From Linepithema humile (lineage: Eukaryota > Arthropoda > Insecta > Hymenoptera > Formicidae), in contig NC_090131.1 in the NCBI RefSeq assembly GCF_040581485.1, positions 29,696,032 through 29,760,031 of the forward strand: a DNA stretch of 64,000 bases, in the 5' to 3' direction. Both the position numbers and the translations under genes were made by a program. Below are positions 13,108 through 24,951 of the stretch, one piece after another; positions within the stretch are counted from its first letter, which is position 1; each line of letters begins with the position of its first letter. The notes below the pieces were generated by a model that did no database searches, was not told the origin of the DNA, and was given only the letters and a program-made list of their open reading frames with translations.

Positions 13108-15621
13108 GGGTTGATACAGCCCCACGGAGCCGTGGCAACGCGCAATCCAGTGCGCTCCACGGAAATACCTGCGAAAAAGAAATATTATTATACCATGCAT
13201 AGGTTGCATTTCCCTCTCTCAGATACGAATTAAAAAATAAAAATTGCGATTTTTAGATTTTTCGATATTTGTTGTCTTAAACGGCCATGAGAGTGATTTG
13301 TAATTGATCGCGGTAATCAAGGAAGAAAAACCATTCTTCTTTAAATCACAGTCCTTTCCAATTTTTTTCCCAATTTACTTTCTTGTCTTATCAATAAAAG
13401 AATCGTGCTATTAATTTTTTCTATTCGCAAATAAATATGTAGAATCTAAACTTAAATCATATCAATCTGAATCTTTAATTAATGATTATATCATATACAT
13501 AATTTAGGCAATTAAAGTTTTTAAATTTTGAAGTTCATTTTTCCTTAGAAAAGTTTTATGTAATTTGCGTGCAAAGGATAACTCCACAAATCTACAGTAT
13601 CCTGTATAGTACGCATGCTTGAGAAATCCAAGATACAAACCTGCATCAAAAGTGCATTGATTCGAGATAGCGGCGGGCCTGGACGAGCCTTTCAGCAGAA
13701 TGAAGTGCATTATAGCGCGCTGTGTTAAACCCCGTGGGATTTTCAGAATATATAGTGGTGATCTTGTCGGATAGTGAGCATGCGAGGTCGTACAGAGTGT
13801 CCAACAGCGAAGTAAAGTAGTGTGATATGTGACTGGACTGACTAAAGATATCTACAATTCTATACTTTTTTTTTGTTAAAGCCTCATCAATATTAGAGTT
13901 GTCACTGAAACAAATTAAAATTATACATAATTTTATTAATTATAAAATAATTGATACAATTTTATATTTTGTATAATATAATTTTGCAACAATACATAAT
14001 TTGTGATAATTATATGATCTTCAAAGTAAAATATTTTTCAGAATAATGAACAGAATAAATAACAATATCAAAAATGTTGATGTGACTGTTCGAATGAATG
14101 ATATGATGCGCAATTATGCATCTGGAAATCCAGTTTTGCTTTCATTGAACAAACGCGCATTCTACAAATAATGCATCATTATTGTGGATAACGGTGTCAG
14201 ATAGGGAGCCAATTTCTGTCAAAGAGAATGACGCGATGTGGCGAGCCTTTGTAGCTAGCCAATGAGCAAGCAAGGTCACACAGACACAACCAATTGGAAG
14301 AGTTTCTTATCACGAGCCTTCTCGATTTACTGCATGACGTCGCATATCATCCGATCCACTGCGCTAGTTTATGACTCAGGAGACAAATCATGGTTTTCCA
14401 AGCATGCTTGTTTACTTAACAAATAGCCTACAAATATTTGTCATAGTTGATATATAGATGATAGTATCAGGTTAAATAAAGTGTGATAAACAATTGCATT
14501 CAATTGCAATAAGTATTTCAGAAAAAAACAATATATGCATCTAAATGTTTAGAACAAAACATGTTTGTTATTTTAGTACATAACTCTTTCTACAAGTGTT
14601 TGGCAGTTATTCAACACACGCAATAATTATATCTCAATTATTATAATTACAATAATTGTCTCATAAAAATTTAATAAATATTGCATATTTATTTCTAAAA
14701 CATAACATCTTTTGATGCTAATAAATAAATGGAAAGCAATACAATTTTGTACTTTTGTTGAATGCCTATATCTTTATCTTAATATAACAATTTTTCAATA
14801 AAAAATTATGTTAATACAAAGATTTTGTAAAACTATAAAAAAAGTTTGTCAATAAATTGGAGCAATTTTCCGCATACTTCAGAACAAAGTAAATAATACA
14901 ACAAATATTTATATTTATTCTAACATTAGCTTTGTTTGTTATTGAAGTGATGATAAGGTGCAAAACATAGGATAGCGGATGCACGTGCCTCAATGTTTAC
15001 GTCTGGTAATTTTGCACATGTTACAGTATTGCGAAAAGGATATGGAGCGACGTAAACAAATGCGATCATGTGATGCGATGAGATCGCTTCTATTTTTTGT
15101 CGCGACTGCTATCATTTTTTTTCACCTTCCTATCCACGATTTTGATGTACCACTAAGTACCAGTAATCAAGAACCAAATCTGTTTGCGGAATGCGGTTAC
15201 CTCCGGTTGGCTCACCGTTGTCGTACGATATCTTATTTACGATGCCAACCAGCCAGCTCGCCGCGTCGAAACGCGATGCGTCACATGTTGCTTTCATATA
15301 AGAATCGCGACTGCGCGAGCCACTTTTAGTATCAACGAAACTTCGAGACGTTTAATCTCCAATCAGTTTCATTAAAGTAAACAGAAGTGAACCGAGTATC
15401 GATCAGATTCCAGCTGAACTTGTTGATAATCGTAATCAATTATAAATCGATTAAAATCAAATCGATATCATCTTACGAGTTTAATATCGATTTTATTGAT
15501 ATTCTAACGAATCTACGTCATAATAATCATTTAAATAATTTTTTGTGCTTTGTGATTTAATTTGGATATTTCTTAAAGAAATATAGATTGATATAAGGGA
15601 TATTTTGTGATTTTTAATACA
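13108..15621. other. intergenic region between divergent genes
   Basis: Separates the guanylate cyclase (-) and PNPLA8 (+) genes. It is AT-rich, with a more balanced patch at 14200-14350 that has two CCAAT-like motifs and another around 15180-15320. Short open frames are present but show no family features. It probably holds promoters and the PNPLA8 leader. Confidence 0.5.
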
Positions 15622-18600
15622 ATGGCCTTTAACAGACACGCGACGCATTGTCGAAAGTGCATTTTGCTAACTAGGTGAGTGTGATTAAACATACTTTTGT
15701 TTATATATTTGTTAGAAATAAATACTTTAATTAACATAAACATTTTACTTCAAAAATAATTAACCTTAAATTGCTCGAAAGTTAATCAGCAAGTTAAAAT
15801 AGCGAATTTTAAAGTATTATACATATTAGACTCCTCTTCTATTAAATAAATCAGTTCATGAAGTGAGGTTCAATTGAACTTAATTGTTCCCAGAAGAATT
15901 CAAATCGTTTCAATTGCACACGCTGCGGTAAACACTAAACTATTTGTCGCGTGTATCATGGCGTAATTGTCAACTGCAATTACGCAATTGTGCTTAATGA
16001 AGCATCATAGAAATGTTATTGCTGTCGAAGTAAATATTACTAATATACGTTGTTGATTTTATCATATTACTTATCATTATTACTTATCATTATGCCTCTA
16101 ATGATCTTCAACGATGTTATCCAACTATTAATAGAGCGATTGAATCAGCAGTAGTAATCCTTTGCGAAATCATACAAATGCGCGATTGAAGATCAGGTTA
16201 GGTTAGTGTAACGAACAGACATCGTTCGATAGCTCAGCTGACTTCAACTGACAGATACGGAAAACGTAATGGGATGCTAAGCAGTGACGATTATTTTGTT
16301 TTACTTTGCCATGACATTCAGAATATGAATCATCTAACACTTGAGTTCATTATAACAAAGATTGTTTGTAAGTATCATCATGATGGCAAAAAATAGAAGC
16401 GGGAGATAAATTGCATATTATCCGAATGTACTTAAATAAAGGTTATTTTCGATTTTGACTTCTGTTGTTAGAACTACTTCTAAATTACTTATATAGAAAT
16501 GTATAATATATTTATCATATTCAAGTGATATATTAGAGAGAGAGTAATATATTGCGATTAATATATTTAATAAATGTGAAAGATAAATGTTTATCAATTG
16601 CAGACAATTTACAGACAGCACAGCGGGTAAGGATGCCAGTGGAAATGTAACAAATATTGCGGATAAACTCTTACGTTCTATAAATGATATAAAGAACATC
16701 ACAATGTCAATGCAAAATCAATGGAAGCTTTTGTCGCAATTAAAAGATTACCTGAATAAGACTAGTCATGATAAGAATCAACATATTCATTTCTCCAAGG
16801 ATTGGTTGGATACTCTGCAAAAATTAACCTATTCGCAACTTGAAACAATACGAAAATTATCATCATCTGAATCTATTAAAACTCCTGATGTAAGCAAGAA
16901 CTCAGATACGAAGGATAAAAGTAAAAATGATACAGAAAATCTAAAGGTAACATTAATATCTGAACAAACAGAATCACTCGTAAATAATTCTACAACTATG
17001 CAACCAAAAATACAACAGGTAATTTATAAATATTAAGCTAAATAATATCACAGTATTTTTATGTTTTATATAAGAAATTAATTTTTATGTATAGCAAACA
17101 CAAGAACAAAGTATACCCGATAGTAAAATAGAATCAAGTGAGGGCTTTACCATGCAACAAATTCTTTCTGCATTGTTTCTGAAGTTGTCTCCTAAAACTG
17201 TGCAAAGCACCAGTATACCACAATGGAAGGTGAATATTCGTAGTAATATTCCAAAGCACAGCATCGCATCTCGTACGCGTCATGTTTTGAACAGTATTGC
17301 ATCAGCTGAGTCAAGTGCTTCAAAGTGGCGGAGGATCGAAGATTTATTATTGCATATTGAGCAGTATCCAGAGGCTAGACATTATGCGATCAAAGAGGGA
17401 GCGATTAAAGTTTTACTGCAGGCTCGTAAAAAAACAAAGGATGAACAAATTAATGGTACATGAAAAGAAAATATAAATTTAAATAACACCCTACTACTGT
17501 GCTGTAATTATTTACGATTTAAAAATCACATTTACAGCATCTATTAGAGAAGCTTTGGCTGTAATGGGTTACATCGATCCTTTACCCGGTCGTGGCATCA
17601 GAATTCTGTCGATTGATGGCGGAGGTATTCGCGGAGTATTGGTCGTAGAGATGTTGAAGAAATTGGAAGAACTTACAGGGAAGAAGACACATGAGATGTT
17701 TGATTACATATGCGGTGTAAGCACAGGTGCCATCCTTGCTGCTGTGTTAGGTAATTGCTTAGAAATTTTTGTTCAATGCATTTAATTAATTCATTAATTA
17801 CTATTAATTATTATAAAGTAATATAATACTTTTTTTATTTGTACCGTGTGTATGTGTGTGTGCTAATTCATATAATCTACTTACAGTACTACCAAAGGAT
17901 GCTTTGGAAGGTAAATTTTTAGGTGGCTTTATAGCATGTACATGTAGTTTATCAACAAGGAATGTCTTGTGATGTTTCTGAATTTATGATGAATTTCATC
18001 GTTTATTTGTTATTACAGGCGGCAAGAGAAAATCATTGGATGAAGTTTCAGGATTATACAAGGAACTAAGTACCAGAGTATTTACACAAAGTGCTATAAA
18101 AGGTACGAGCAGTCTAGTATGGAGTCACGCATATTACGACACAGCGCTGTGGGAACAATTATTAGCTGAGCATCTAGGCGACAAAATTCTTATCAAAACC
18201 ACGCGGGATCCAAATGCACCGAAGGTTTGTAGATTTTAATATATCGTCGAGGAAAACTCGAACACTGAAATGTATAATGTATAAGCCACAGGTAGGTAAT
18301 TTAAATATAAAAGATGTTTAACCGTGCTTGCATTTTTAGTTTTCAGCAATATCCGCTATAGTGAATCATGAGCGCGTTATGCCTTATGTGTTTAGAAATT
18401 ACACATTACCACATAGAGTGGAGAGTCAGTATATGGGATCTCATAAGTATAAACTATGGGAAGCCGTGAGAGCATCAGCTGCTGCACCAAGTTATTTTGA
18501 GGAATTCAAGTACGGTGAATATCTTCATCAAGATGGCGGTAAGTTACACGCAATCAAAATAAATTCAATGAAAATTTTCGGAACATTATAATAATGATTG

Positions 18601-19194
18601 CCATGCTGTTTTAGGCATTCTGGTAAATAATCCATGTGCTGTAGCAATTCATGAAGCTAGACAATTGTGGCCAAACAATCCAATTCAATGCGTCGTATCA
18701 TTCGGAACCGGTCGAATTCCACATCACATTTGCGACGATAAATCTTTGGAAGTGGAAATTTCAAGTTGGAAAGAAAAATTCTATAAAATTTTAGACAGCG
18801 CTACCGATACAGAAGGTAATACCAATGAAAGAAATATAATTGATCATATTGCACAAATTGTTTTAAACAAAATTAAGAAAAAATATGCAACTAGAATAAA
18901 CAATTCCATTTTTAAATGATTTGTAAATCTCTTTTTTTAGCTGTACATACAATGCTCAATGATCTGCTACCTGACCATATCTACTTTAGATTCAATCCAT
19001 ACTTAACAGAAATGTTATCGATGGTGGAGATTCGACCTGAGAAAATCAGCCTAATGGAGCAAGATGCAAGAATGTATATACGTAGAAATGAAGAGAAATT
19101 TCAGAAAGCTTCTACGGCTTTACTTGAGAAGCGGCAGATTCAGCAGAAAATCGTAGATTGGATTACGTTGCAAAGACAATTATCTGGCTTATAA
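15622..19194 (+). CDS. calcium-independent phospholipase A2 gamma (PNPLA8-like)
   Basis: Patatin-type lipase that hydrolyses fatty acyl chains from phospholipids; relatives act in mitochondria and peroxisomes. Nine exons: 15622-15674, 16604-17018, 17095-17455, 17538-17750, 17887-17910 (a 24-nt microexon), 18019-18224, 18340-18538, 18615-18815, 18941-19194. Total 1926 nt, 641 aa. The patatin domain starts near residue 297. It shows the oxyanion motif GGGIRG (304-309), the GxSxG lipase motif GVSTG with Ser338, and the catalytic dyad Asp in QDGG (about 489). The first 276 residues are poorly conserved and rich in Ser, Lys and Asn. The N-terminus is Arg/Cys-rich and free of early acidic residues, fitting a mitochondrial presequence. 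The ATG at 15622 was chosen because its exon ends in a good donor (gtgagt) and splices in phase to exon 2. A poly(A) signal lies at 19775-19780. Confidence 0.92.
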
Positions 19195-19997
19195 AGAACG
19201 ATACTTTACATATCGACGCGTATTCCACACCAATCAATCGAATTTGCGTTTGCAAATTGCATGGATATTTATAGTACAACTTTTTAATTTTTTTCATATT
19301 ATGATCACCAACTTGAGTCTTTAAATTATGTTTTAGAGTTAATTATGTATAATTAGGTACATAGTATTTCAGAAGAGAGAGATATTGTGTTTTACTTTTT
19401 TATTCTATAATAATTTATTTATAACTTATTACATGTTTTGTTTATAAGATAGTAATTTCTATAAATGAGAAGAAATGCTTTAAATCTGTGTAGAAATAAC
19501 AATAATTATTAGCATAGCTATATTCGACTGTGATACTCTTCGTGATGCACGAATACATTTAAGATCAATTCATACAACTTTATATTTCTTTAGTATTATA
19601 TCGTTTCTCATAACAAAAATATAGAATTGCATATTTATAACATGATAATGTCATAATAATGTCATATTATATAGAATATCAATTGATTTATTTAAAAGCA
19701 TAATGAAGCTAAACATTGAGTGTTTCATATGTGTTTTTCTTCACTATATGTATGTATATGTAATAGCAAAGTGTAATAAATGTGTAATATATTAAATTCA
19801 AGTAAAAAATTGAATCACTTATTTTATTTTATTTTTTTTATATATAGCGAAATAAAAAATAGATTTCCAATAAAAAAATTATAAAAATTAAAAACTAATC
19901 CACTCTTAAAAAAGGCATTAAAAAAAAAAATATATATACACATATTCGGATCGCATCCGTGAATGTTTTGAAACATCAGTCTTGAGACATTTGACTG
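19195..19997. other. 3' region of PNPLA8
   Basis: AT-rich sequence downstream of the PNPLA8 stop, with AATAAA at 19775-19780. I see nothing coding in it. Confidence 0.5.
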
Positions 19998-20002
19998 TGA
20001 AC

Positions 20003-20300
20003 ATGGCAGAGCTATCGATAAACGAATTAGCGGTAATAGCATTAATTTTAGACGAAGAGGAATCTTAAAAAAAAAAAAAGAAAATGGATTTTATGGGTTC
20101 ATAAAGCATGGACAAAACGAAAAACGGAAGGTAAATTTTTTACATTATGTAAAGAATTGGTTGATGATGCAACTAAATTTTATCAATATTTTAGAATGTC
20201 AGAACATGCTTTTAATGTGTTACTCAATTTAATTGATAATAAAATACGAAAACAATATACAAGATGGAGAGAACCGGCTAGCGAAAACACGTTTCTACAT
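20003..20300 (+). pseudogene. PIF/Harbinger (HARBI1-like) transposase remnant
   Basis: The stretch translates as the N-terminal part of a Harbinger-type transposase. It begins MAELSINELAVIALILDEEE, then hits a stop at a 13-base A run (about 20067-20080). It resumes in another frame with WILWVHKAWTKRK and later FYQYFRMSEHAFNVLL and KIRKQYTRWREPASEN. Matching ends there and the DDE nuclease domain is missing. The order acidic start, HKAW, FFTLCKELVDD, then YFRMS is the usual HARBI1 N-terminus. It is a frameshifted, truncated copy and cannot encode a working transposase. Confidence 0.75.
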
Positions 20301-20407
20301 ATGTATAAATTTTTTAAGAGAATTGTGTATTTTTTCTTCAAATAAAATGATGTTTATAATGAATATAAAAATTTATTTGTAAAATAATATTTATCATAAG
20401 TAAAATT

Positions 20408-20539
20408 ACCTGGTTGGTCAAGTTCTTGAGAAATACTCTGCCACAGTTTTTCTTTATAAATTCCATCAAGATATTTTGGATGGGAAAGATCGTATAATTC
20501 GATGCGTTGTTGCACTAATTCTATCAATTTTTCATTATC
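20408..20539 (-). pseudogene. MADF-domain fragment, partner ORF of the Harbinger element
   Basis: Forty-four codons on the minus strand resemble the start of a MADF DNA-binding domain: LIELVQQRIELYDLSHPKYL, then KEKLWQSISQEL. Harbinger elements often carry a transposase plus a Myb/MADF-like protein, so this fragment next to the transposase remnant probably belongs to the same element. It stops at a possible donor (ggtaatt), and no continuation is seen before the transposase fragment. Confidence 0.65.
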
Positions 20540-20612
20540 GATTTCTTTATTTTAAAAGAATGCTCTCGATATCGCAGACTAATACAAAATGAGACTCAAA
20601 AATCTGAACGCT

Positions 20613-20836
20613 ACACTAAAGCCTATTTACACTTGTCCGTATCGGCACGTTCAGTGCCGTCAGGTCCGTGAAAATATCATCACCACCGACATCTGCGGTG
20701 CCGGTACGGACACGAACGGTACGGATACGGAATAGTGTAAATACTCACATTTAATCATATGGAATCGAATCTAGCATCCGTGCACGGACGTGTACGGTAC
20801 GGATACGGTACGGATATGTATAAATGGGCCTTTACC
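20613..20836. mobile_element. palindromic MITE-like element
   Basis: The two ends form imperfect inverted repeats. The left end is taaagcctatttacacttg and the right end, read in reverse complement, is taaaggcccatttatacat; both continue into tccgt. The inside is rich in the related motifs cggtacggatacgg and its complement. Size is about 220 bp with no coding capacity. The TAA/TTA at the edges is compatible with Harbinger-type target preference, but no clear direct duplication is seen. Confidence 0.6.
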
Positions 20837-20972
20837 GTTACAATTACTTTTTTTTGGTAATTATAACGGTAACGGCGATACAAATTTTTTTCGTAACGAA
20901 AAAAGTAACTTTGTTACATTTTTCGGTAACGAGTAACGAATTTAACAATTATTTTTATCGTTACATTTTTCA
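20837..20972. repeat. GTAACG-rich cryptic simple repeat
   Basis: The words gtaacg, ttacc and cgttac recur on both strands with T-tracts between them, giving a low-complexity patch beside the MITE. Confidence 0.55.
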
Positions 20973-21313
20973 AATTTACTCTATATATCTACGAATTTAT
21001 AAAAAAACTAACAATAAGAAAACTTTTTAATTTATACTTACAGCATCTAAACATTTTTAAGAAAACTTGTTTACAACTTATTAAAAATTTTTCTTATTTA
21101 AAATATCTTATTATCAATTATCGAATTATAAACGATTCTCTTTTTTTTTCGAGATATAAATTCTCTACATTGTCATCTGATTTCTTATAGTGAGATTTCT
21201 TATAATTTTCTAAAAAATGTTTTAAAAATATGAATAAATAAGAAATTTTTTCTCAGAATTTTTCATAAAATAAAATTATGAAAAATTCTTAAAATTTTCT
21301 AGGAAATTATGAG

Positions 21314-21664
21314 ATGTTTTTTCACCAGGGTGATTATTCATTTTTGCAACAGACTCAACCCCAACATCACCAAGATCATTCTATATTGGAAAGGATCAAT
21401 ACTGGAATGGTATCACAATTCCGATTAGATAGTCTTCATCTTGTACATCTGGGAGTCTTTAAAAGGTTGATCACAGCTTGGTGTAAATGGAATGGTTTAT
21501 GGAAACTTCATAGAATTACTGTGGCTGCAATATCAAAAGCATTAGAATTTCTCTCAGATTATTGCCCTCAAGATTTTAACAGGAAGCCACGATCATTAGA
21601 AGAATTGAAATTTTTCAAAGGAACAGAATTTCGTAGATTGTACCTGCAGGTGGCGAAATGGTGA
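21314..21664 (+). pseudogene. transposase-like protein fragment
   Basis: An isolated 116-codon open frame contains LERINTGMVSQFRLDSLHLV, HLGVFKRL, and KPRSLEELKFFKGTEFRRLY. The pattern (D..HLV-LGV-KRL, then RKPR-LEE-..-KATEFR) matches large domesticated or DNA-transposon-encoded proteins common in insect genomes, often called transposase domain-containing. The matching part ends at a donor-like site (ctgcag|gtggcg, 21652/21653), and a possible acceptor lies at about 21300. Neither neighbouring exon is visible, so I regard it as a remnant. The exact superfamily is uncertain. Confidence 0.55.
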
Positions 21665-22086
21665 AAACTCGACAATTCGGTGAATTATAAAGTAAATATT
21701 TAAAAAATTGGTATCCGTGGGTTATTTAGGTTGCTGAACACGAATTTGACGTCAGAATTTACCTCATCAATTTACTTCTATCAACTGAAAAAATAAAGAT
21801 TTGTGAATAATTAATTAGTAATAACTAATAGTGGTTTTCCACGCTACCCATGAGGTGCCACTAATAGCGCGCTAGATTTTTTTAAAGTGGATCTTCGCCT
21901 GTAGCCCTATTATACCACATTTTATTATATTCTATGTTTACAAAAGAGAGATATATAAGATAGATACAAGGATGTAAGGATGTAGATACTGTCTGTATAA
22001 TAATTCACTTATGTATCCTTCACCCTTTATTTCCCATATTTCTTATTTACATTTTCTTTTAACATAAATTGTTATATTTTTTAAAT
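21665..22086. other. spacer downstream of P450 fragment
   Basis: Sequence between the transposase-like fragment and the P450 stop codon. The part near 21700-21920 looks like further degenerate mobile-element sequence but I cannot name it. I see no gene. Confidence 0.35.
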
Positions 22087-24149
22087 TCAATAATCTCTTG
22101 TTTTTATTTTAACTTTCAGAGGTTCTATAGTACACAATGCTATGTCCGTATTAAGTTTTATTTCATCTATTTTGATATTTTTATCTAGTTTGAATTGAAA
22201 CGTACGTATCAATGTTGCCAGAGTGACTTTCATAGAAATTATCGCATACTTCTGACCTGCAATTTTGTTAATTATATATTAAGCAATTTTATCATTACAT
22301 TTTGTTATTTGTTTGTGCTTACCAATACAATTTCTTAGTCCGTAACTAAACGGCATGAAATATTTCGAACAATGCACCTCGTTTTCCGGGAGAAATCTAT
22401 CTGGATCGAACATCAAGGGATTCGACCAATGTTTCTTATTTCGGTGCATATGTAATATGGACATCAATGTATCAGTTCCTTTAGGTAAAATAAGTTCTCC
22501 TAAAACATACATATGTTAATATTAAAATATTATTATAATAAAAATGTAATAGTGAAAAATAGTCTAAGTAAACATACGTCTTATTATTATAATGTACAAT
22601 TATAGTTAATCATACCTATTTTTACGTCTTCCGTTAGAATTCGTCCAATAAGAGGAACAGCAGGAAAGAGTCTCATCGTTTCTTTAATAACTCGATTCAA
22701 ATAATTCATTTGTTGCAAATCATCATATTTAATTGTTACAGATTTTGGAGAATTAGTGCCGTAAATTTCTAATAATTCTTTATACGCTTTTTCCTAGTAT
22801 GAAATAAATTGAAGCAATTATGTATACTTTGTTAATTTTTATATTACTCTATACTTGTGATTAAAATTTTGTGCATTGCTTATAAAATTAATATTGCTAG
22901 CGACAACTAAAGCGTAATTCTATTTAATTATAATTCTATTTAAATTTTTATCATAAATAATATATTATATATAGTTACTAACTTGAAACTACATTATTTG
23001 TAAGTTTTATAATGTATTAAGCAAGTTAATAAGTTGTATTGTATTTCAATAAATTTAATGTCTACGTACCTGTACTTCTGGGAAATTTGCGAGCATAAAA
23101 ATCACAAAATTTATTGTAGTGCCAGTTGTGTCAGTGGCCTACGTGAAATAAGAACCTGTTTTATCATACGTCTAAATATAGTTTGAATGTGGAAATATAA
23201 ATACGTACTGCGAATAACATTGTAAATACATTATCCAAAAGTTCTTGTTGAGTTAATTTTCCTTCATGACATGCTTCCAATAGAAAGTCGAAAACTGTTA
23301 TTTGAACAAATATATATAAAATACTTGCTTACTTTCTTATAAAAGTAAGTTTCCTACACATATAATTTTAAAATTTTTGCAAGAGTAATAAAAGAAGAAA
23401 AAAAAATCATTAAAAATAGCGTTTTATCAATCTATCAACAACAATTCTCTAAAAAAAACTTTTTTCATCGTTATTTAAAAAATTTTTAAATATTATAACA
23501 TTGAACAAATATAAATACTTAAGTAAAACATTAACAAACTTACGAACTGTCTCACTGTTGGACTCGATTGCCATACGTTTATCGAATGCATGTCTCCTTT
23601 GCACTATCTGAGTAATTAGAAATCATATATAACATAAATGAAGGAATTCACAAACAAAGAAATTTAGGCAGAATGGTAATAAATAACATTTCAATATACC
23701 TCATTTATAAGCAAATTAAGACAATTTAGTTGTTTTTGTTGTCTCCATTTTGCTGTACTAAGATTGAATATAACATTTGGATGCAAAAATATGTTACTTA
23801 GTCTATATTTCCAAATTTCCCTTATGCTGAAACATGTTTCTTCCGTAAATCATGGCGAAAGGTTTATTTAACCGTAATCATAAAATTTTATAATCATTAA
23901 AATTTTATATTAGAAATTTAGTTCCTTTTTATTACTATAATTAAAATATTTAAAATTCTTCAAAAATATATATATCTGTTCACATATATTTTTTAAAAAG
24001 AATTATTTCTACGATATTAAATTTGATATTAATTATAAGAATTTAAATTAAATACCTCGCCGTGCATTTATACATTCGGTTTATTAATTGTGATTCCACT
24101 TTGACGCCCAATATAGTTACTATAATGTCACATAAAAAAAATAGATTAA
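22087..24149 (-). pseudogene. cytochrome P450 (CYP4-type), 5'-truncated
   Basis: Eight exons give an uninterrupted C-terminal part of about 321 residues: 24149-24056, 23826-23700, 23607-23544, 23294-23209, 23138-23070, 22793-22616, 22499-22323, 22256-22087 (tga). All phases match. P450 marks are present: an I-helix segment with ATDTTGTTINF, the K-helix KETMRLFP (ExxR), and the heme-binding loop FSYGLRNCIG with its Cys ligand. The order and sequence resemble the CYP4 family (monooxygenases of fatty acids, hydrocarbons and hormones, on the endoplasmic reticulum). The N-terminal 160-180 residues, including membrane anchor and C-helix, are not found. Upstream lie a dispersed repeat, a palindrome and then RpL29. 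The copy is therefore probably a recent truncated pseudogene, though its frame is intact. Confidence 0.8.
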
Positions 24150-24329
24150 CTGTATAAAAAGGTTTTAATATTCCCAAAAAAACTATGTGTCGCAAGAAAA
24201 CATAATCCAAATAATAATACTTAATAACGCAAAATAAACATTTCTGGCATCGATCTTTTATTAAAAAAATAAACATTCTGCCAGCTATTAGATTTTGGAA
24301 TAAAAAATAGGGGTTTTTATTTAAAAAAT

Positions 24330-24505
24330 TCGATTTGATCTTGAAATGATCTTGAAGGTCACGGGCAAGGCTAAATCTAAGGTCACCATCGGATTGCCCG
24401 AGAAAAATCCTATAACTTTTGTCGAGGTTATTTTCCTCTGTGATGCGTATTTTTCAAATTATCCAGCCGTCCCGGAACTTTTGACACACGCTGTATATAT
24501 TTCTT
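24330..24505. repeat. probable dispersed repeat end
   Basis: Unlike the AT-rich surroundings, this segment contains phrases such as ccgtcccggaacttttgaca ending in cgctgtatatat. This resembles the ends of high-copy insect repeats (tacagggtgtcc-like ends). It sits just upstream of the surviving P450 exons and may mark the truncation event. This is by resemblance only. Confidence 0.4.
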
Positions 24506-24752
24506 TGTAATTATAAGAATAAATTGCGCGCGTGTAACGATTGCGTTTGTCATGTGATAATAAATATGGTGATAAAATATAAATTTCAGTAACTTTAAAA
24601 TTATTGTGAAACAATTCTTAAAATAAATAGTAATTAATAAATTAATATTTTATTATTTTCACTACCAATTCAAAGTAATTAGTAGTTCTATAAGAGTTTA
24701 TCAAAATATATCTAGACCACATCCGGGCAAACTTGTATACTGCATAAACATA

Positions 24753-24851
24753 GGCTGCGTTCCGTAAAGCGCATATGCGCGCATGTATCTATAGTATACG
24801 TAACGTATACTGTAGATACATGCGCGCATATGCTCTTTACGGAACGCAGCC
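24753..24851. mobile_element. 99-bp near-perfect palindrome (foldback MITE)
   Basis: Two 49-base arms are inverted copies with two mismatches visible. Each starts ggctgcgttccgtaaag and meets at a one-base centre (agtatacgt-a-acgtatact). The flanks both read ata, which could be a short target duplication. It has no coding capacity. It lies about 95 bases upstream of the likely RpL29 transcription start. Confidence 0.8.
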
Positions 24852-24943
24852 ATAGTTCATAACACATTCTCTTATGCATCTTCCTATGGACTAGGCTTAT
24901 ACAAAGAGCATTTGGCGCTGATGTCGCTACTGTTCTGTCGCGT

Positions 24944-24951
24944 TTCTTTTC
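24944..24951 (+). promoter_or_regulatory. candidate TCT/TOP initiator of RpL29
   Basis: The pyrimidine string ttcttttc fits the TCT initiator (YYCTTTYY) used by insect ribosomal protein genes, with the start C at 24946. It stands in a pyrimidine-rich run, about 285 nt before the ATG. The position is inferred from the motif alone. Confidence 0.35.

Noticed and set aside
16196..16206. ggttaggttag, like the insect telomere repeat TTAGG
   Set aside because: Only two units; too short to mean a telomeric insertion.
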